Source: Sycon ciliatum (lineage: Eukaryota > Porifera > Calcarea > Leucosolenida > Sycettidae). Taken from it: a DNA stretch of 64,000 bases. The DNA lies in the NCBI RefSeq assembly GCF_964019385.1, contig NC_088654.1:22170137-22234136 (forward strand). Direction: 5' to 3'. Under the pieces are notes generated by a model, which had not been told where the DNA came from, did not search any database, and saw only the letters and a program-made list of their open reading frames with translations. Each line of letters opens with the position of its first letter. The first letter of the stretch is position 1. Positions 34,315-49,400 of this stretch are shown here, piece after piece. Made by a program: the position numbers and the translations under genes.

Positions 34315-37300
34315 TTGCGACTAAACTATTCACAGCAGTGCAAAATTTTCTGGGTCACTGAATGCGGGTGCCAGCGCCCTACAAGCAAACCAAAAATGAA
34401 ACAAATGCGACCACTGAAATTACAGCTGGGTCATGTTATAGAGAGGTACGTTGAAATTGAAAGGTCAGCACAAATGGTCAAAATCCGACATTTTCTCACC
34501 TTTCTGCCCGTCCGCAGCTCAGAAAATGACATTGACCATCCTCATCTCGTTGTGTAGCTGGACATAGAAAATAGCACCATGAAAAAGAGCCACATTTCTC
34601 TAAAGAACTCACCCAGGGCTGCTGAAAGCTGAAAAAGAACCTATCTAGAAGTTTGGGGCTTTTTACCCGTGAATCTTCACTTTGCGACTAAACTATTCAC
34701 AGCAGTGCCACATTTTCTGGGTCACAGAATGCGGGTGCCAGTGCCCTAAAAGCAAACCAAAAATGAAACAAATGCGACCACTGAAATTACAGCTGGGTCA
34801 TGTTATAGAGAGGTACGTTGAAATTGAAAGGTCAGCACAAATGGTCAAAATCCGACATTTTCTCACCTTTCTGCCCGTCCGCAGCTCAGAAAATGACATT
34901 GACCATCCTCATCTCGTTGTGTAGCTGGACATAGAAAATAGCACCATGAAAAAGAGCCACATTTCTCTAAAGAACTCACCCAGGGCTGCTGAAAGCTGAA
35001 AAAGAACCTATCTAGAAGTTTGGGGCTTTTTACCCGTGAATCTTCACTTTGCGACTAAACTATTCACAGCAGTGCCAAATTTTCTAGGTAACTGAATGCT
35101 GGTCCCAGCGCCCTAAAAGCAAACCAAAAATCAAACCAATGCGACCACTGAAATTACAGCTGGGTCATGTTATAGAGAGTACGTTGAAATTGAAAGGTCA
35201 GCACAAATGGTCAAAATCCGACATTTTCTCACCTTTCTGCCCGTTCGCAGCTCAGAAATGACAATGACCATCCTCATCTTGTTGTGTAGCTGGACATAGA
35301 AAATAGCACCATGAAAAAGAGCCACATATCTCTAAAGAACTCACCCAGGGCTGCTGAAAGCTGAAAAAGAACCTATCTAGAAGTTTGGGGCTTTTTACCC
35401 GTGAATCTTCACTTTGCGACTAAACTATTCACAGCAGTGCCAAATTTTCTGGGTCACTGAATGCGGGTGCCAGCGCCCTACAAGCAAACCAAAAATGAAA
35501 ACAATGTGAACACTGAAATTACAGCTGGGTCGTGTTATAGAGAGGTACGTTGAAATTGAAAGGTCAGCACAAATGGTCAAAATCCGACATTTTCTCACCT
35601 TTCTGCCCGTTCGCGGCTTAGAAAATGACAATGACCATCCTCATCTCGTTGGTTAGCTGGACATAGACAAGAGCACCATGAAAAAGACTCACATTTCTCT
35701 AAAGAACTCGCCCAGGGCTGCTTAAAGCTGAAAAAGAACCTATCTAGAAGTTTGGGGCTTTTTACCCGTGAATCTTCACTTTGCGACTAAACTATTCACA
35801 GCAGTGCCAAATTTTCTGGGTCACTTAATCCAGGTGCCAGCGCCCTACAAGCAAACCAAAAATCAAACCAATGCGACCACTGAAATTACAGCTGGGTCAT
35901 GTTATAGAGAGGTACGTTGAAATTGAAAGGTCAGCACAAATGGTCAAAATCCGACATTTTCTCACCTTTCTGCCCGTTCGCAGCTCAGAAAATGACATTG
36001 ACCATCCTCATCTCGTTGTGTAGCTGGACATAGAAAATAGCACCATGAAAAAGAGCCACATTTCTCTAAAGAACTCACCCAGGGCTGCTGAAAGCTGAAA
36101 AAGAACCTATCTAGAAGTTTGGGGCTTTTTACCCGTGAATCTTCACTTTGCGACTAAACTATTCACAGCAGTGCCAAATTTTCTGGGTCACTGAATGCGG
36201 GTGCCAGCGCCCTACAAGCAAACCAAAAATCAAACCAATGCGACCACTGAAATTACAGCTGGGTCATGTTATAGAGAGGTACGTTGAAATTGAAAGGTCA
36301 GCACAAATGGTCAAAATCCGACATTTTCTCACCTTTCTGCCCGTTCGCAGCTCAGAAAATGACAATGACCATCCTCATCTAGTTGTGTTGCTGGACATAG
36401 ACAAGAGCACCATGAAAAAGAGCCAAATTTCTCTAAAGAACTCACCCAGGGCTGCTGAAAGCTGAAAAAGAACCTATCTAGAAGTTTGGGGCTTTTTACC
36501 CGTGAATCTTCACTTTGCGACTAAACTATTCACAGCAGTGCCAAATTTTCTAGGTCACTGAATGCGGGTGCCAGCGCTCTACAACCAAACCAAAAATGAA
36601 ACAAATGCGACCACTGAAATTACAGCTGGGTCATGTTATAGAGAGGTACGTTGAAATTGAAAGGTCAGCACAAATGGTCAAAATCCGACATTTTCTCACC
36701 TTTCTGCCCGTTCGCAGCTCAGAAAATGACAATGACCATCCTCATCTCGTTGTGTAGCTGGACATAGAAAATAGCACCATGAAAAAGAGCCACATTTCTG
36801 TAAAGAACTCACCCAGGGCTGCTGAAAGCTGAAAAAGAACCTATCTAGAAGTTTGGGGCTTTTTACCCGTGAATCTTCACTTTGCGACTAAACTATTCAC
36901 AGCAGTGCCAAATTTTCTGGGTCACTGAATGCGGGTGCCAGCGCCCTACAAGCAAACCAAAAATCAAACCAATGCGACCACTGAAATTACAGCTGGGTCA
37001 TGTTATAGAGAGGTACGTTGAAATTGAAAGGTCAGCACAAATGGTCAAAATCCGACATTTTCTCACCTTTCTGCCCGTTCGCAGCTCAGAAAATGACATT
37101 GACCATCCTCATCTCGTTGTGTAGCTGGACATAGAAAATAGCACCATGAAAAAGAGCCACATTTCTCTAAAGAACTCACCCAGGGCTGCTGAAAGCTGAA
37201 AAAGAACCTATCTAGAAGTTTGGGGCTTTTTACCCGTGAATCTTCACTTTGCGACTAAACTATTCACAGCAGTGCCAAATTTTCTGTGTCAATGAATGCA

Positions 37301-37615
37301 AGTGCCAGCGCCCTACAAGCAAACCAAAAATCAAACCAATGCGACCACTGAAATTACAGCTGGGTCATGTTATAGAGAGGTACGTTGAAATTGAAGGGTC
37401 AGCACAAATGGTCAAAATCCGACATTTTCTCACCTTTCTGCCCGTTCGCAGCTTAGAAAATGACAATGACCATCCTCATCTCGTTGGTTAGCTGGACATA
37501 GACAAGAGCACCATGAAAAATACTCACATATCTCTAAAGAACTCGCCCAGGGCTGCTGAAAGCTGAAAAAGAACCTATCTAGAAGTTTGGGGCTTTTTAC
37601 CCGTGAATCTTCACT

Positions 37616-40600
37616 TTGCGACTAAACTATTCACAGCAGTGCCAAATTTTCTGGGTCACTGAATGCGGGTGCCAGCGCCCTACAAGCAAACCAAAAATCA
37701 AACCAATGCGACCACTGAAATTATAGCTGGGTCATGTTATAGAGAGGTACGTTGAAATGGAAAGGTCAGCACAAATGGTCAAAATCCGACATTTTCTCAC
37801 CTTTCTGCCCGTTCGCAGCTCAGAAAATGACAATGACCAACCTCATCTCGTTGGTTAGCTCGACATAGACAAGAGCACCATGAAAAAGAGCCACATTTCT
37901 CTAAAGAGCTCACCCAGGGCTGCTGAAAGCTGAAAAAGAACCTATCTAGAAGTTTGGGGCTTTTTACCCGTGAATCTTCACTTTGCGACTAAACTATTCA
38001 CAGCAGTGCCAAATTTTCTAGATCACTGAATGCGGGTGCCAGCGCCCTACAAGCAAACCAAAAATGAAACCAATGCGTCCACTGAAATTACTGCTGGGTC
38101 ATGTTATAGAGAGGTACGTTGAAATTGAAAGGTCAGCACAAATGGTTAAAATCCGACATTTTCTCACCTTTCTGCCCGTTCGCAGCTCAGAAAATGACAA
38201 TGACCATCCTCATCTCGTTGTGTAGCTGGACTTAGAAAATAGCACCATGAAAAAGAGCCACATTTCTCTAAAGAACTCACCCAGGGCTGCTGAAAGCTGA
38301 AAAAGAACCTATCTAGAAGTTTGGGGCTTTTTACCCGTGAATCTTCACTTTGCGACTAAACTATTCACAGCAGTGCCAAATTTTCTGGGCCACTGAATGC
38401 GGGTACCAGCGCCCTACAAGCAAACCAAAAATCAAACCAATGCGACCACTGAAATTACAGCTGGGTCATGTTATAGAGAGGTACGTTGAAATTGAAAGGT
38501 CAGCACAAATGGTCAAAATCCGACATTTTCTCACCTTTCTGCCCGTTCGCAGCTCAGAAAATGACAATGACCATCCTCATCTCGTTGTGTAGCTGGACAT
38601 AGAAAATAGCACCATGAAAAAGAGCCACATTTCTCTAAAGAACTCACCCAGGGCTGCTGAAAGCTGAAAAAGAACCTATCTAGAAGTTTGGGGCTTTTTA
38701 CCCGTGAATCTTCACTTTGCGACTAAACTATTCACAACAGTGCCAAATTTTCTGGGTCACTAAATGCGGGTGCCAGCGCCCTACAAGCAAACCAAAAATC
38801 AAACCAATGCGACCACTGAAATTACAGCTGGGTCATGTTATAGAGAGGTACGTTGAAATTGAAAGGTCAGCACAAATGGTCAAAATCCGACATTTTCTCA
38901 CCTTTCTGCCCGTTCGCAGCTCAGAAAATGACAATGACCATCCTCATCTCGTTGTGTAGCTGGACATAGAAAATAGCACCATGAAAAAGAGCCACATTTC
39001 TCTAAAGAACTCACCCAGGGCTGCTGAAAGCTGAAAAAGAACCTATCTAGAAGTTTGGGGCTTTTTACCCGTGAATCTTCACTTTGCGACTAAACTATTC
39101 ACAGCAGTGCCAAATTGTCTGTGTCAATGAATGCGAGTGCCAGCGCCCTACAAGTAAACCAAAAATCAAACCAATGCGACCACTGAAATTACAGCTGGGT
39201 CATGTTATAGAGAGGTACGTTGAAATAGAAGGGTCAGCACAAATGGTCAAAATCCGACATTTTCTCACCTTTCTGCCCGTTCGCAGCTTAGAAAATGACA
39301 ATGACCATCCTCATCTCGTTGGTTAGCTGGACATAGACAAGAGCACCATGAAAAATACTCACATATCTCTAAAGAACTCGCCCAGGGCTGCTGAAAGCTG
39401 AAAAAGAACCTATCTAGAAGTTTGGGGCTTTTTACCCGTGAATCTTCACTTTGCGACTAAACTATTCACAGCAGTGCCAAATTGTCTGTGTCAATGAATG
39501 CGAGTGCCAGCGCCCTACAAGCAAACCAAAAATCAAACCAATGCGACCACTGAAATTACAGCTGGGTCATGTTATAGAGAGGTACGTTGAAATAGAAGGG
39601 TCAGCACAAATGGTCAAAATCCGGCATTTTCTCACCTTTCTGCCCGTTCGCAGCTTAGAAAATGACAATGACCATCCTCATCTCGTTGGTTAGCTGGACA
39701 TAGACAAGAGCACCATGAAAAATACTCACATATCTCTAAAGAACTCGCCCAGGGCTGCTGAAAGCTGAAAAAGAACCTATCTAGAAGTTTGGGGCTTTTT
39801 ACCCGTGAATCTTCACTTTGCGACTAAACTATTCACAGCAGTGCCAAATTTTCTGGGTCACTGAATGCGGGTACCAGCGCCCTACAAGCAAACCAAAAAT
39901 CAAACCAATGCGACCACTGAAATTATAGCTGGGTCATGTTATAGAGAGGTACGTTGAAATTGAAAGGTCAGCACAAATGGTCAAAATCCGACATTTTCTC
40001 ACCTTTCTGCCCGTTCGCAGCTCAGAAAATGACAATGACCAACCTCATCTCGTTGGTTAGCTCGACATAGACAAGAGCACCATGAAAAAGAGCCACATTT
40101 CTCTAAAGAACTCACCCAGGGCTGCTGAAAGCTGAAAAAGAACCTATCTAGAAGTTTGGGGCTTTTTACCCGTGAATCTTCACTTTGCGACTAAACTATT
40201 CACAGCAGTGCCAAATTTTCTAGATCACTGAATGCGGGTGCCAGCGCCCTACAAGCAAACCAAAAATGAAACCAATGCGACCACTGAAATTACTGCTGGG
40301 TCATGTTATAGAGAGGTACGTTGAAATTGAAAGGTCAGCACAAATGGTTAAAATCCGACATTTTCTCACCTTTCTGCCCGTTCGCAGCTCAGAAAATGAC
40401 AATGACCATCCTCATCTCGTTGTGTAGCTGGACTTAGAAAATAGCACCATGAAAAAGAGCCACATTTCTCTAAAGAACTCACCCAGGGCTGCTGAAAGCT
40501 GAAAAAGAACCTATCTAGAAGTTTGGGGCTTTTTACCCGTGAATCTTCACTTTGCGACTAAACTATTGACAGCAGTGCCAAATTTTCTGGGTCACTGAAT

Positions 40601-42753
40601 GCGGGTGCCAGCGCCCTACAAGCAAACCAAAAATCAAACCAATGCGACCACTGAAATTATAGCTGGGTCATGTTATAGAGAGGTACGTTGAAATGGAAAG
40701 GTCAGCACAAATGGTCAAAATCCGACATTTTCTCACCTTTCTGCCCGTTCGCAGCTCAGAAAATGACAATGACCAACCTCATCTCGTTGGTTAGCTCGAC
40801 ATAGACAAGAGCACCATGAAAAAGAGCCACATTTCTCTAAAGAGCTCACCCAGGGCTGCTGAAAGCTGAAAAAGAACCTATCTAGAAGTTTGGGGCTTTT
40901 TACCCGTGAATCTTCACTTTGCGACTAAACTATTCACAGCAGTGCCAAATTTTCTAGATCACTGAATGCGGGTGCCAGCGCCCTACAAGCAAACCAAAAA
41001 TGAAACCAATGCGTCCACTGAAATTACTGCTGGGTCATGTTATAGAGAGGTACGTTGAAATTGAAAGGTCAGCACAAATGGTTAAAATCCGACATTTTCT
41101 CACCTTTCTGCCCGTTCGCAGCTCAGAAAATGACAATGACCATCCTCATCTCGTTGTGTAGCTGGATTTAGAAAATAGCACCATGAAAAAGAGCCACATT
41201 TCTCTAAAGAACTCACCCAGGGCTGCTGAAAGCTGAAAAAGAACCTATCTAGAAGTTTGGGGCTTTTTACCCGTGAATCTTCACTTTGCGACTAAACTAT
41301 TCACAGCAGTGCCAAATTTTCTGGGCCACTGAATGCGGGTACCAGCGTCCTACAAGCAAACCAAAAATCAAACCAATGCGACCACTGAAATTACAGCTGG
41401 GTCATGTTATAGAGAGGTACGTTGAAATTGAAAGGTCAGCACAAATGGTCAAAATCCGACATTTTCTCACCTTTCTGCCCGTTCGCAGCTCAGAAAATGA
41501 CAATGACCATCCTCATCTCGTTGTGTAGCTGGACATAGAAAATAGCACCATGAAAAAGAGCCACATTTCTCTAAAGAACTCACCCAGGGCTGCTGAAAGC
41601 TGAAAAAGAACCTATCTAGAAGTTTGGGGCTTTTTACCCGTGAATCTTCACTTTGCGACTAAACTATTCACAACAGTGCCAAATTTTCTGGGTCACTAAA
41701 TGCGGGTGCCAGCGCCCTACAAGCAAACCAAAAATCAAACCAATGCGACCACTGAAATTACAGCTGGGTCATGTTATAGAGAGGTACGTTGAAATTGAAA
41801 GGTCAGCACAAATGGTCAAAATCCGACATTTTCTCACCTTTCTGCCCGTTCGCAGCTCAGAAAATGACAATGACCATCCTCATCTCGTTGTGTAGCTGGA
41901 CATAGAAAATAGCACCATGAAAAAGAGCCACATTTCTCTAAAGAACTCACCCAGGGCTGCTGAAAGCTGAAAAAGAACCTATCTAGAAGTTTGGGGCTTT
42001 TTACCCGTGAATCTTCACTTTGCGACTAAACTATTCACAGCAGTGCCAAATTGTCTGTGTCAATGAATGCGAGTGCCAGCGCCCTACAAGTAAACCAAAA
42101 ATCAAACCAATGCGACCACTGAAATTACAGCTGGGTCATGTTATAGAGAGGTACGTTGAAATAGAAGGGTCAGCACAAATGGTCAAAATCCGACATTTTC
42201 TCACCTTTCTGCCCGTTCGCAGCTTAGAAAATGACAATGACCATCCTCATCTCGTTGGTTAGCTGGACATAGACAAGAGCACCATGAAAAATACTCACAT
42301 ATCTCTAAAGAACTCGCCCAGGGCTGCTGAAAGCTGAAAAAGAACCTATCTAGAAGTTTGGGGCTTTTTACCCGTGAATCTTCACTTTGCGACTAAACTA
42401 TTCACAGCAGTGCCAAATTGTCTGTGTCAATGAATGCGAGTGCCAGCGCCCTACAAGCAAACCAAAAATCAAACCAATGCGACCACTGAAATTACAGCTG
42501 GGTCATGTTATAGAGAGGTACGTTGAAATAGAAGGGTCAGCACAAATGGTCAAAATCCGGCATTTTCTCACCTTTCTGCCCGTTCGCAGCTTAGAAAATG
42601 ACAATGACCATCCTCATCTCGTTGGTTAGCTGGACATAGACAAGAGCACCATGAAAAATACTCACATATCTCTAAAGAACTCGCCCAGGGCTGCTGAAAG
42701 CTGAAAAAGAACCTATCTAGAAGTTTGGGGCTTTTTACCCGTGAATCTTCACT
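37616..42753 (+). repeat. 8-mer higher-order repeat (2,936-bp period)
   Basis: Monomers 37616-39817 reappear at 40552-42753 with only a few differences. Marks include TTATAGCTGGG with GAAATGGAAAGG, CTAGATCACTG with TTACTGCTGGG, GGGCCACTG with GGGTACCAG, CACAACAGTGCC with CACTAAATG, and two adjacent copies with TTGTCTGTGTCAATG and GAAATAGAAGGG. Two intervening monomers (39818, 40185) repeat the first two types, so dimer gain is nested in the 8-mer. Confidence 0.88.
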
Positions 42754-43486
42754 TTGCGACTAAACTATTCACAGCAGTGCCAAATTTTCTGGGTCACTGA
42801 ATGCGGGTGCCAGCGCCCTACAAGCAAACCAAAATTGAAACAAATGCGACCACTAAAACTACAGCTGGGTCATGTTATAGAGAGGTCCGTTGAAATTGAA
42901 AGGTCAGCACAAATGGTCAAAATCCGACATTTTCTCACCTTTCTGCCCGTCCGCAGCTCAGAAAATGACAATGACCATCCTCATCTCGTTGTGTTGCTGG
43001 ACATAGCCAAGAGCACCATGAAAAAGAGCCACATTTCTCTAAAGAACTAACCCAGGGCTGCTGAAAGCTGAAAAAGAACCTATCTAGAAGTTTGAGGCTT
43101 TTTACCCGTGAATCTTCACTTTGCGACTAAACTATTCACAGCCGTGCCAAATTTTCTGGGTCACTGAATGCTGGTCCCAGCGCCCTAAAAGCAAACCAAA
43201 AATGAAACCAATGCGACCACTGAAATTACAGCTGGGTCATGTTATAGAGAGGTACGTTGAAATTGAAAGGTCAGCACAAATGGTCAAAATCCGACATTTT
43301 CTCACCTTTCTGCCCGTTCGCAGCTCAGAAATGACAATGACCATCCTCATCTTGTTGTGTAGCTGGACATAGAAAAATGCACCATGAAAAAGAGCCACAT
43401 ATCTCTAAAGAACTCACCCAGGGCTGCTGAAAGCTGAAAAAGAACCTATCTAGAAGTTTGGGGCTTTTTACCCGTGAATCTTCACT

Positions 43487-46052
43487 TTGCGACTAAACTA
43501 TTCACAGCAGTGCCAAATTTTCTGGGTCACTGAATGCGGGTGCCAGCGCCCTACAAGCAAACCAAAAATCAAACCAATGCGACCACTGAAATTACAGCTG
43601 GGTCATGTTATAGAGAGGTACGTTGAAATTGAAAGGTCAGCACAAATGGTCAAAATCCGACATTTTCTCACCTTTCTGCCCGTTCGCGGCTTAAAAAATG
43701 ACAATGACCATCCTCATCTCGTTGGTAAGCTGGACATAGACAAGAGCACCATGAAAAAGACTCACATTTCTCTAAAGAACTCGCCCAGGGCTGCTGAAAG
43801 CTGAAAAAGAACCTATCTAGAAGTTTGGGGCTTTTTACCCGTGAATCTTCACTTTGCGACTAAACTATTCACAGCAGTGCCAAATTTTCTGGGTCACTGA
43901 ATGCGGGTGCCAGCGCCCTACAAGTAAACCAAAAATCAAACCAATGCGACCACTGAAATTACAGCTGGGTCATGTTATAGAGAGGTACGTTGAAATTGAA
44001 AGGTCAGCACAAATGGTCAAAATCCGACATTTTCTCACCTTTCTGCCCGTTCGCAGCTCAGAAAATGACAATGACCATCCTCATCTCGTTGTGTAGCTGG
44101 ACATAGAAAATAGCACCATGAAAAAGAGCCACATTTCTCTAAAGAACTCACCCAGGGCTGCTGAAAGCTGAAAAAGAACCTATCTAGAAGTTTGGGGCTT
44201 TTTACCCGTGAATCTTCACTTTGCGACTAAACTATTCACAGCAGTGCCAAATTTTCTTGGTCACTGAATGCGAGTGCCAGCGCCCTAAAAGCAAACCAAA
44301 AATCAAACCAATGCGACCACTGAAATTACAGCTGGGTCATGTTATAGAGAGGTACGTTGAAATTGAAAGGTCAGCACAAATGGTCAAAATCCGACATTTT
44401 CTCACCTTTCTGCCCGTTCGCAGCTCAGAAATGACAATGACCATCCTCATCTTGTTGTGTAGCTGGACATAGAAAAATGCACCATGAAAAAGAGCCACAT
44501 ATCTCTAAAGAACTCACCCAGGGCTGCTGAAAGCTGAAAAAGAACCTATCTAGAAGTTTGGGGCTTTTTACCCGTGAATCTTCACTTTGCGACTAAACTA
44601 TTCACAGCAGTGCCAAATTTTCTGGGTCACTGAATGCGGGTGCCAGCGCCCTACAAGCAAACCAAAAATCAAACCAATGCGACCACTGAAATTACAGCTG
44701 GGTCATGTTATAGAGAGGTACGTTGAAATTGAAAGGTCAGCACAAATGGTCAAAATCCGACATTTTCTCACCTTTCTGCCCGTTCGCAGCTCAGAAATGA
44801 CAATGACCATCCTCATCTTGTTGTGTAGCTGGACATAGAAAAATGCACCATGAAAAAGAGCCACATATCTCTAAAGAACTCACCCAGGGCTGCTGAAAGC
44901 TGAAAAAGAACCTATCTAGAAGTTTGGGGCTTTTTACCCGTGAATCTTCACTTTGCGACTAAACTATTCACAGCAGTGCCAAATTTTCTGGGTCACTGAA
45001 TGCGGGTGCCAGCGCCCTACAAGCAAACCAAAAATCAAACCAATGCGACCACTGAAATTACAGCTGGGTCATGTTATAGAGAGGTACGTTGAAATTGAAA
45101 GGTCAGCACAAATGGTCAAAATCCGACATTTTCTCACCTTTCTGCCCGTTCGCTGCTTAAAAAATGACAATGACCATCCTCATCTCGTTGGTAAGCTGGA
45201 CATAGACAAGAGCACCATGAAAAAGACTCACATTTCTCTAAAGAACTCGCCCAGGGCTGCTGAAAGCTGAAAAAGAACCTATCTAGAAGTTTGGGGCTTT
45301 TTACCCGTGAATCTTCACTTTGCGACTAAACTATTCACAGCAGTGCCAAATTTTCTGGGTCACTGAATGCGGGTGCCAGCGCCCTACAAGTAAACCAAAA
45401 ATCAAACCAATGCGACCACTGAAATTACAGCTGGGTCATGTTATAGAGAGGTACGTTGAAATTGAAAGGTCAGCACAAATGGTCAAAATCCGACATTTTC
45501 TCACCTTTCTGCCCGTTCGCAGCTCAGAAAATGACAATGACCATCCTCATCTCGTTGTGTAGCTGGACATAGAAAATAGCACCATGAAAAAGAGCCACAT
45601 TTCTCTAAAGAACTCACCCAGGGCTGCTGAAAGCTGAAAAAGAACCTATCTAGAAGTTTGGGGCTTTTTACCCGTGAATCTTCACTTTGCGACTAAACTA
45701 TTCACAGCAGTGCCAAATTTTCTTGGTCACTGAATGCGAGTGCCAGCGCCCTAAAAGCAAACCAAAAATCAAACCAATGCGACCACTGAAATTACAGCTG
45801 GGTCATGTTATAGAGAGGTACGTTGAAATTGAAAGGTCAGCACAAATGGTCAAAATCCGACATTTTCTCACCTTTCTGCCCGTTCGCAGCTCAGAAATGA
45901 CAATGACCATCCTCATCTCGTTGTGTAGCTGGACATAGAAAATAGCACCATGAAAAAGAGCCACATATCTCTAAAGAACTCACCCAGGGCTGCTGAAAGC
46001 TGAAAAAGAACCTATCTAGAAGTTTGGGGCTTTTTACCTGTGAATCTTCACT
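43487..46052 (+). repeat. 4-mer higher-order repeat (about 1,466 bp)
   Basis: Monomers 43487, 43854, 44221 match 44953, 45320, 45687. Marks are GCTTAAAAAATG with TTGGTAAGC, GCCCTACAAGTAAACC, and TTCTTGGTCAC with GCGAGTGCC. Several units carry the same one-base loss (CTCAGAAATGAC), giving 366-bp monomers. Confidence 0.85.
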
Positions 46053-46419
46053 TTGCGACTAAACTATTCACAGCAGTGCCAAATTTTCTGGGTCACTGAA
46101 TGCGGGTGCCAGCGCCCTACAAGCAAACCAAAAATGAAACAAATGGGACCACTGAAATTACAGCTGGGTCATGTTATAGAGAGGTACGTTGAAATTGAAA
46201 GGTCAGCACAAATGGTCAAAATCCGACATTTTCTCACCTTTCTGCCCGTTCGCAGCTCAAAAAATGACATTGACCATCTTCATCTCGTTGTGTAGCTGGA
46301 CATAGAAAATACCTCCATGAAAAAGAGCCACATTTCTCTAAAGAACTCACCCGGGGCTGCTGAAAGCTGAAAAAGAACCTATCTAGAAGTTTGGGGCTTT
46401 TTACCCGTGAATCTTCACT

Positions 46420-49400
46420 TTGCGACTAAACTATTCACAGCAGTGCCAAATTTTCTGGGTCACTGAATGCAGGTGCCACCGCCCTACAAGCAAACCAAAA
46501 ATCAAACCAATGCGACCACTGAAATTACAGCTGGGTCATGTTATAGAGAGGTACATTGAAATTGAAAGGTCAGCACAAATGGTCAAAATCCGACATTTTC
46601 TCACCTTTCTGCCCGTTCGCAGCTCAGAAAATGACAATGACCATCCTCATCTCGTTGTGTAGCTGGACATAGAAAATAGCACCATGAAAAAGAGCCACAT
46701 TTCTGTAAAGAACTCACCCAGGGCTGCTGAAAGCTGAAAAAGAACCTATCTAGAAGTTTGGGGCTTTTTGCCCGTGAATCTTCACTTTGCGACTAAACTA
46801 TTCACAGCAGTGCCAAATTTTCTGGGTCACTGAATGCGGGTGCCAGCACCCTACAAGCAAACCAAAAATGAAACCAATGCGACCACTGAAATTACAGCTG
46901 GGTCATGTTATAGAGAGGTACGTTGAAATTGAAAGGTCAGCACAAATGGTCAAAATCCGACATTTTCTCACCTTTCTGCCCGTTCGCAGCTCAGAAAATG
47001 ACAATGACCATCCTCATCTCGTTGTGTAGCTGGACATAGAAAATAGCACCATGAAAAAGAGCCACATTTCTCTAAAGAACTCACCCAGGGCTGCTGAAAG
47101 CTGAAAAAGAACCTATCTATAAGTTTGGGGCTTTTTACCCGTGAATCTTCACTTTGCGACTAAACTATTCACAGCAGTGCCAAATTTTCTGGGTCACTGA
47201 ATGCAGGTGCCAGCGCCCTATAAGCAAACCAAAAATGAAACCAATGCGACCACTGAAATTACAGCTGGGTCATGTTATAGAGAGGTACGTTGAAATTGAA
47301 AGGTCAGCACAAATGGTCAAAATCCGACATTTTCTCACCTTTCTGCCCGTTCGCAGCTCAGAAAATGACAATGACCATCCTCATCTCGTTGTGTAGCTGG
47401 ACATAGAAAATAGCACCATGAAAAAGAGCCACATTTCTGTAAAGAACTCACCCAGGGCTGCTGAAAGCTGAAAAAGAACCTATCTAGAAGTTTGGGGCTT
47501 TTTGCCCGTGAATCTTCACTTTGCGACTAAACTATTCACAGCAGTGCCAAATTTTCTGGGTCACTGAATGCGGGTGCCAGCACCCTACTAGTAAACCAAA
47601 AATGAAACCAATGCGACCACTGAAATTACAGCTGGGTCATGTTATAGAGAGGTACGTTGGAATTGAAAGGTCAGCACAAATGGTCAAAATCCGACATTTT
47701 CTCACCTTTCTGCCCGTTCGCAGCTCAGAAAATGACAATGACCATCCTCATCTCGTTGTGTAGCTGGACATAGAAAATAGCACCATGAAAAAGAGCCACA
47801 TTTCTCTAAAGAACTCACCCAGGGCTGCTGAAAGCTGAAAAAGAACCTATCTATAAGTTTGGGGCTTTTTACCCGTGAATCTTCACTTTGCGACTAAACT
47901 ATTCACAGCAGTGCCAAATTTTCTGGGTCACTGAATGCGGGTGCCAGCGCCCTACAAGCAAACCAAAAATCAAACCAATGCGACCACTGAAATTACAGCT
48001 GGGTCATGTTATAGAGAGGTACGTTGAAATTGAAAGGTCAGCACAAATGGTCAAAATCCGACATTTTCTCACCTTTCTGCCCGTTCGCAGCTCAGAAAAT
48101 GACAATGACCATCCTCATCTCGTTGTGTAGCTGGACATAGAAAATAGCACCATGAAAAAGAGCCACATTTCTCTAAAGAACTCACCCAGGGCTGCTGAAA
48201 GCTGAAAAAGAACCTATCTAGAAGTTTGGGGCTTTTTACCCGTGAATCTTCACTTTGCGACTAAAATATTCACAGCAGTGCCAAATTTTCTGGGTCAATG
48301 AATGCGAGTGCCAGCGCCCTACAATCAAACCAAAAATCAAACCAATGCGAACACTGAAATTACAGCTGGGTCATGTTATAGAGAGGTACATTGAAATTGA
48401 AAGGTCAGCACAAATGGTCAAAATCCGACATTTTCTCACCTTTCTGCCCGTTCGCAGCTCAGAAAATGACAATGACCATCCTCATCTCGTTGTGTAGCTG
48501 GACATAGAAAATAGCACCATGAAAAAGAGCCACATTTCTGTAAAGAACTCACCCAGGGCTGCTGAAAGCTGAAAAAGAACCTATCTAGAAGTTTGGGGCT
48601 TTTTGCCCGTGAATCTTCACTTTGCGACTAAACTATTCACAGCAGTGCCAAATTTTCTGGGTCACTGAATGCGGGTGCCAGCACCCTACAAGCAAACCAA
48701 AAATGAAACCAATGCGACCACTGAAATTACAGCTGGGTCATGTTATAGAGAGGTACGTTGAAATTGAAAGGTCAGCACAAATGGTCAAAATCCGACATTT
48801 TCTCACCTTTCTGCCCGTTCGCAGCTCAGAAAATGACAATGACCATCCTCATCTCGTTGTGTAGCTGGACATAGAAAATAGCACCATGAAAAAGAGCCAC
48901 ATTTCTCTAAAGAACTCACCCAGGGCTGCTGAAAGCTGAAAAAGAACCTATCTATAAGTTTGGGGCTTTTTACCCGTGAATCTTCACTTTGCGACTAAAC
49001 TATTCACAGCAGTGCCAAATTTTCTGGGTCACTGAATGCAGGTGCCAGCGCCCTATAAGCAAACCAAAAATGAAACCAATGCGACCACTGAAATTACAGC
49101 TGGGTCATGTTATAGAGAGGTACGTTGAAATTGAAAGGTCAGCACAAATGGTCAAAATCCGACATTTTCTCACCTTTCTGCCCGTTCGCAGCTCAGAAAA
49201 TGACAATGACCATCCTCATCTCGTTGTGTAGCTGGACATAGAAAATAGCACCATGAAAAAGAGCCACATTTCTGTAAAGAACTCACCCAGGGCTGCTGAA
49301 AGCTGAAAAAGAACCTATCTAGAAGTTTGGGGCTTTTTGCCCGTGAATCTTCACTTTGCGACTAAACTATTCACAGCAGTGCCAAATTTTCTGGGTCACT

